Source of the DNA: Hippopus hippopus
Lineage: Eukaryota; Mollusca; Bivalvia; Cardiida; Cardiidae
DNA: 64,000 nt
Assembly (NCBI GenBank): GCA_946811185.2
Contig: OX328108.1
Span: 32,610,493-32,674,492, forward strand
Reading direction: 5' to 3'
Below are positions 63,368-64,000 of this stretch, in pieces (positions within the stretch are counted from its first letter, which is position 1; every line of letters begins with the position of its first letter). The notes beneath the pieces were generated by a model. It did not search any database. It was not told the origin of the DNA and worked only from the letters and a program-made list of their open reading frames with translations. Both the position numbers and the translations under genes were made by a program.

Positions 63368-64000
63368 ACTAAACCATACTAGTTTCAAAACAATACATGC
63401 TTTATACTTCAGAATGAGGACAGTTTGTTTGCTTTGTAGCGAGAGTAGATTAAAATCATACCACTTAACATAGTAAAATTGTTTGCAGTATATATGACTA
63501 TATACACTATATAGAAGTAAGAAAGTGTTGTGTTTATAGTCCGACTACATTTGTAAAATGCAGTTTTAAAAATCAAGACCTTGATATCTGAGTACAGAAG
63601 TTTCAATATATTAAAAGAGTCTTGCATAATGATGAATAATAACGATTTTAGAAATGCTTAAAATGCTATGGTAAAGAAAAATATAGTCATCATGTTTAGT
63701 GTATCTATTTAAGCTCACATGCTTACAAAACCCAGGGTAAGCTGTTAATATTTTCAATCTGACTTAAAGCATAAAACCCTTGATTTTTGGTATAGCTAAA
63801 TAAAGCTCAGCCAATTGGATAAGTTGTTTCAAAAGTTTTTCTTAACATCCTTCAAAATTGGATAATATAGCCACACTTACCTACTTAAGTTAAAACACAT
63901 TATATCCTTTATGGTGTTATGGAATGGGGAAAAATGACTTTAGTAAGAACAAGTTGGCTTCTTTACAGAAGAAGCCAGGAGAGGTCAGCATCAATGTTTT
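63368..64000. other. Unassigned spacer to window end
   Basis: Nothing recognised. Confidence 0.3.

Overview
This is a stretch of animal nuclear DNA, most probably from a bivalve mollusc. It is AT-rich, holds no long host open reading frame, and is packed with short foldback repeats and tRNA-derived SINE-like pieces of the kind common in bivalve genomes. I call the phylum from repeat character only, so it is an inference. No host protein-coding gene could be recognised.

The centre of the window (29592-47991, exactly 18,400 bp) is a complete Polinton/Maverick-type virus-like DNA element. It has terminal inverted repeats of about 0.2 kb beginning AGTAGATAG, and a perfect 6-bp target duplication, GATGAT, at 29586-29591 and 47992-47997. 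All its genes are intronless. From left to right: a ribonucleotide reductase large subunit (+); a long minus-strand block with protein-primed DNA polymerase B, a small SAP/NUMOD1-like protein, the major capsid protein, several small virion or accessory proteins, a dUTPase-fold protein, a penton-like minor capsid protein and the packaging ATPase; a plus-strand block with a zinc-ribbon/phospholipase A2 protein, a chromodomain integrase, an adenovirus-type cysteine protease and a repeat-built fibre-like protein; and a last minus-strand block with a RING-finger protein, a Pro/Gln/Tyr-repeat protein and a coiled-coil protein. Together these cover replication (polymerase, integrase, nucleotide supply), virion assembly (capsid proteins, ATPase, protease) and possible host interaction (phospholipase, fibre, RING).

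The element is recent but damaged. RNR, polymerase, major capsid, ATPase, fibre and one small gene carry single in-frame stops or single-base frameshifts. Several frameshifts fall in A/T runs, so some could be assembly errors; the stop codons are harder to explain that way. The element also carries its own expression punctuation. Most replication and structural genes begin directly behind a TATA(A)AAAATG-type motif. Accessory genes lack it, and three of them share a different TCAAAAATTTTT motif upstream. Ten gene ends coincide with perfect or near-perfect hairpins that often contain the stop codon.

The left flank (1-29585) and right flank (47998-64000) are mosaics of at least five foldback/MITE families. 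Families A and B end in TTAA plus CCCTTA or CCCTTTACC (piggyBac-like). Family C carries two GC-rich palindromes, family D begins GAGCCATGCTCTG, and family E begins AGCCTGTGTTCCAG. There are also SINE-like units, tandem arrays, a Tc1-type transposase remnant (17900-18914), a degenerate PIF/Harbinger transposase (4336-4881) and a degenerate non-LTR retrotransposon ORF1 (about 13730-14660).
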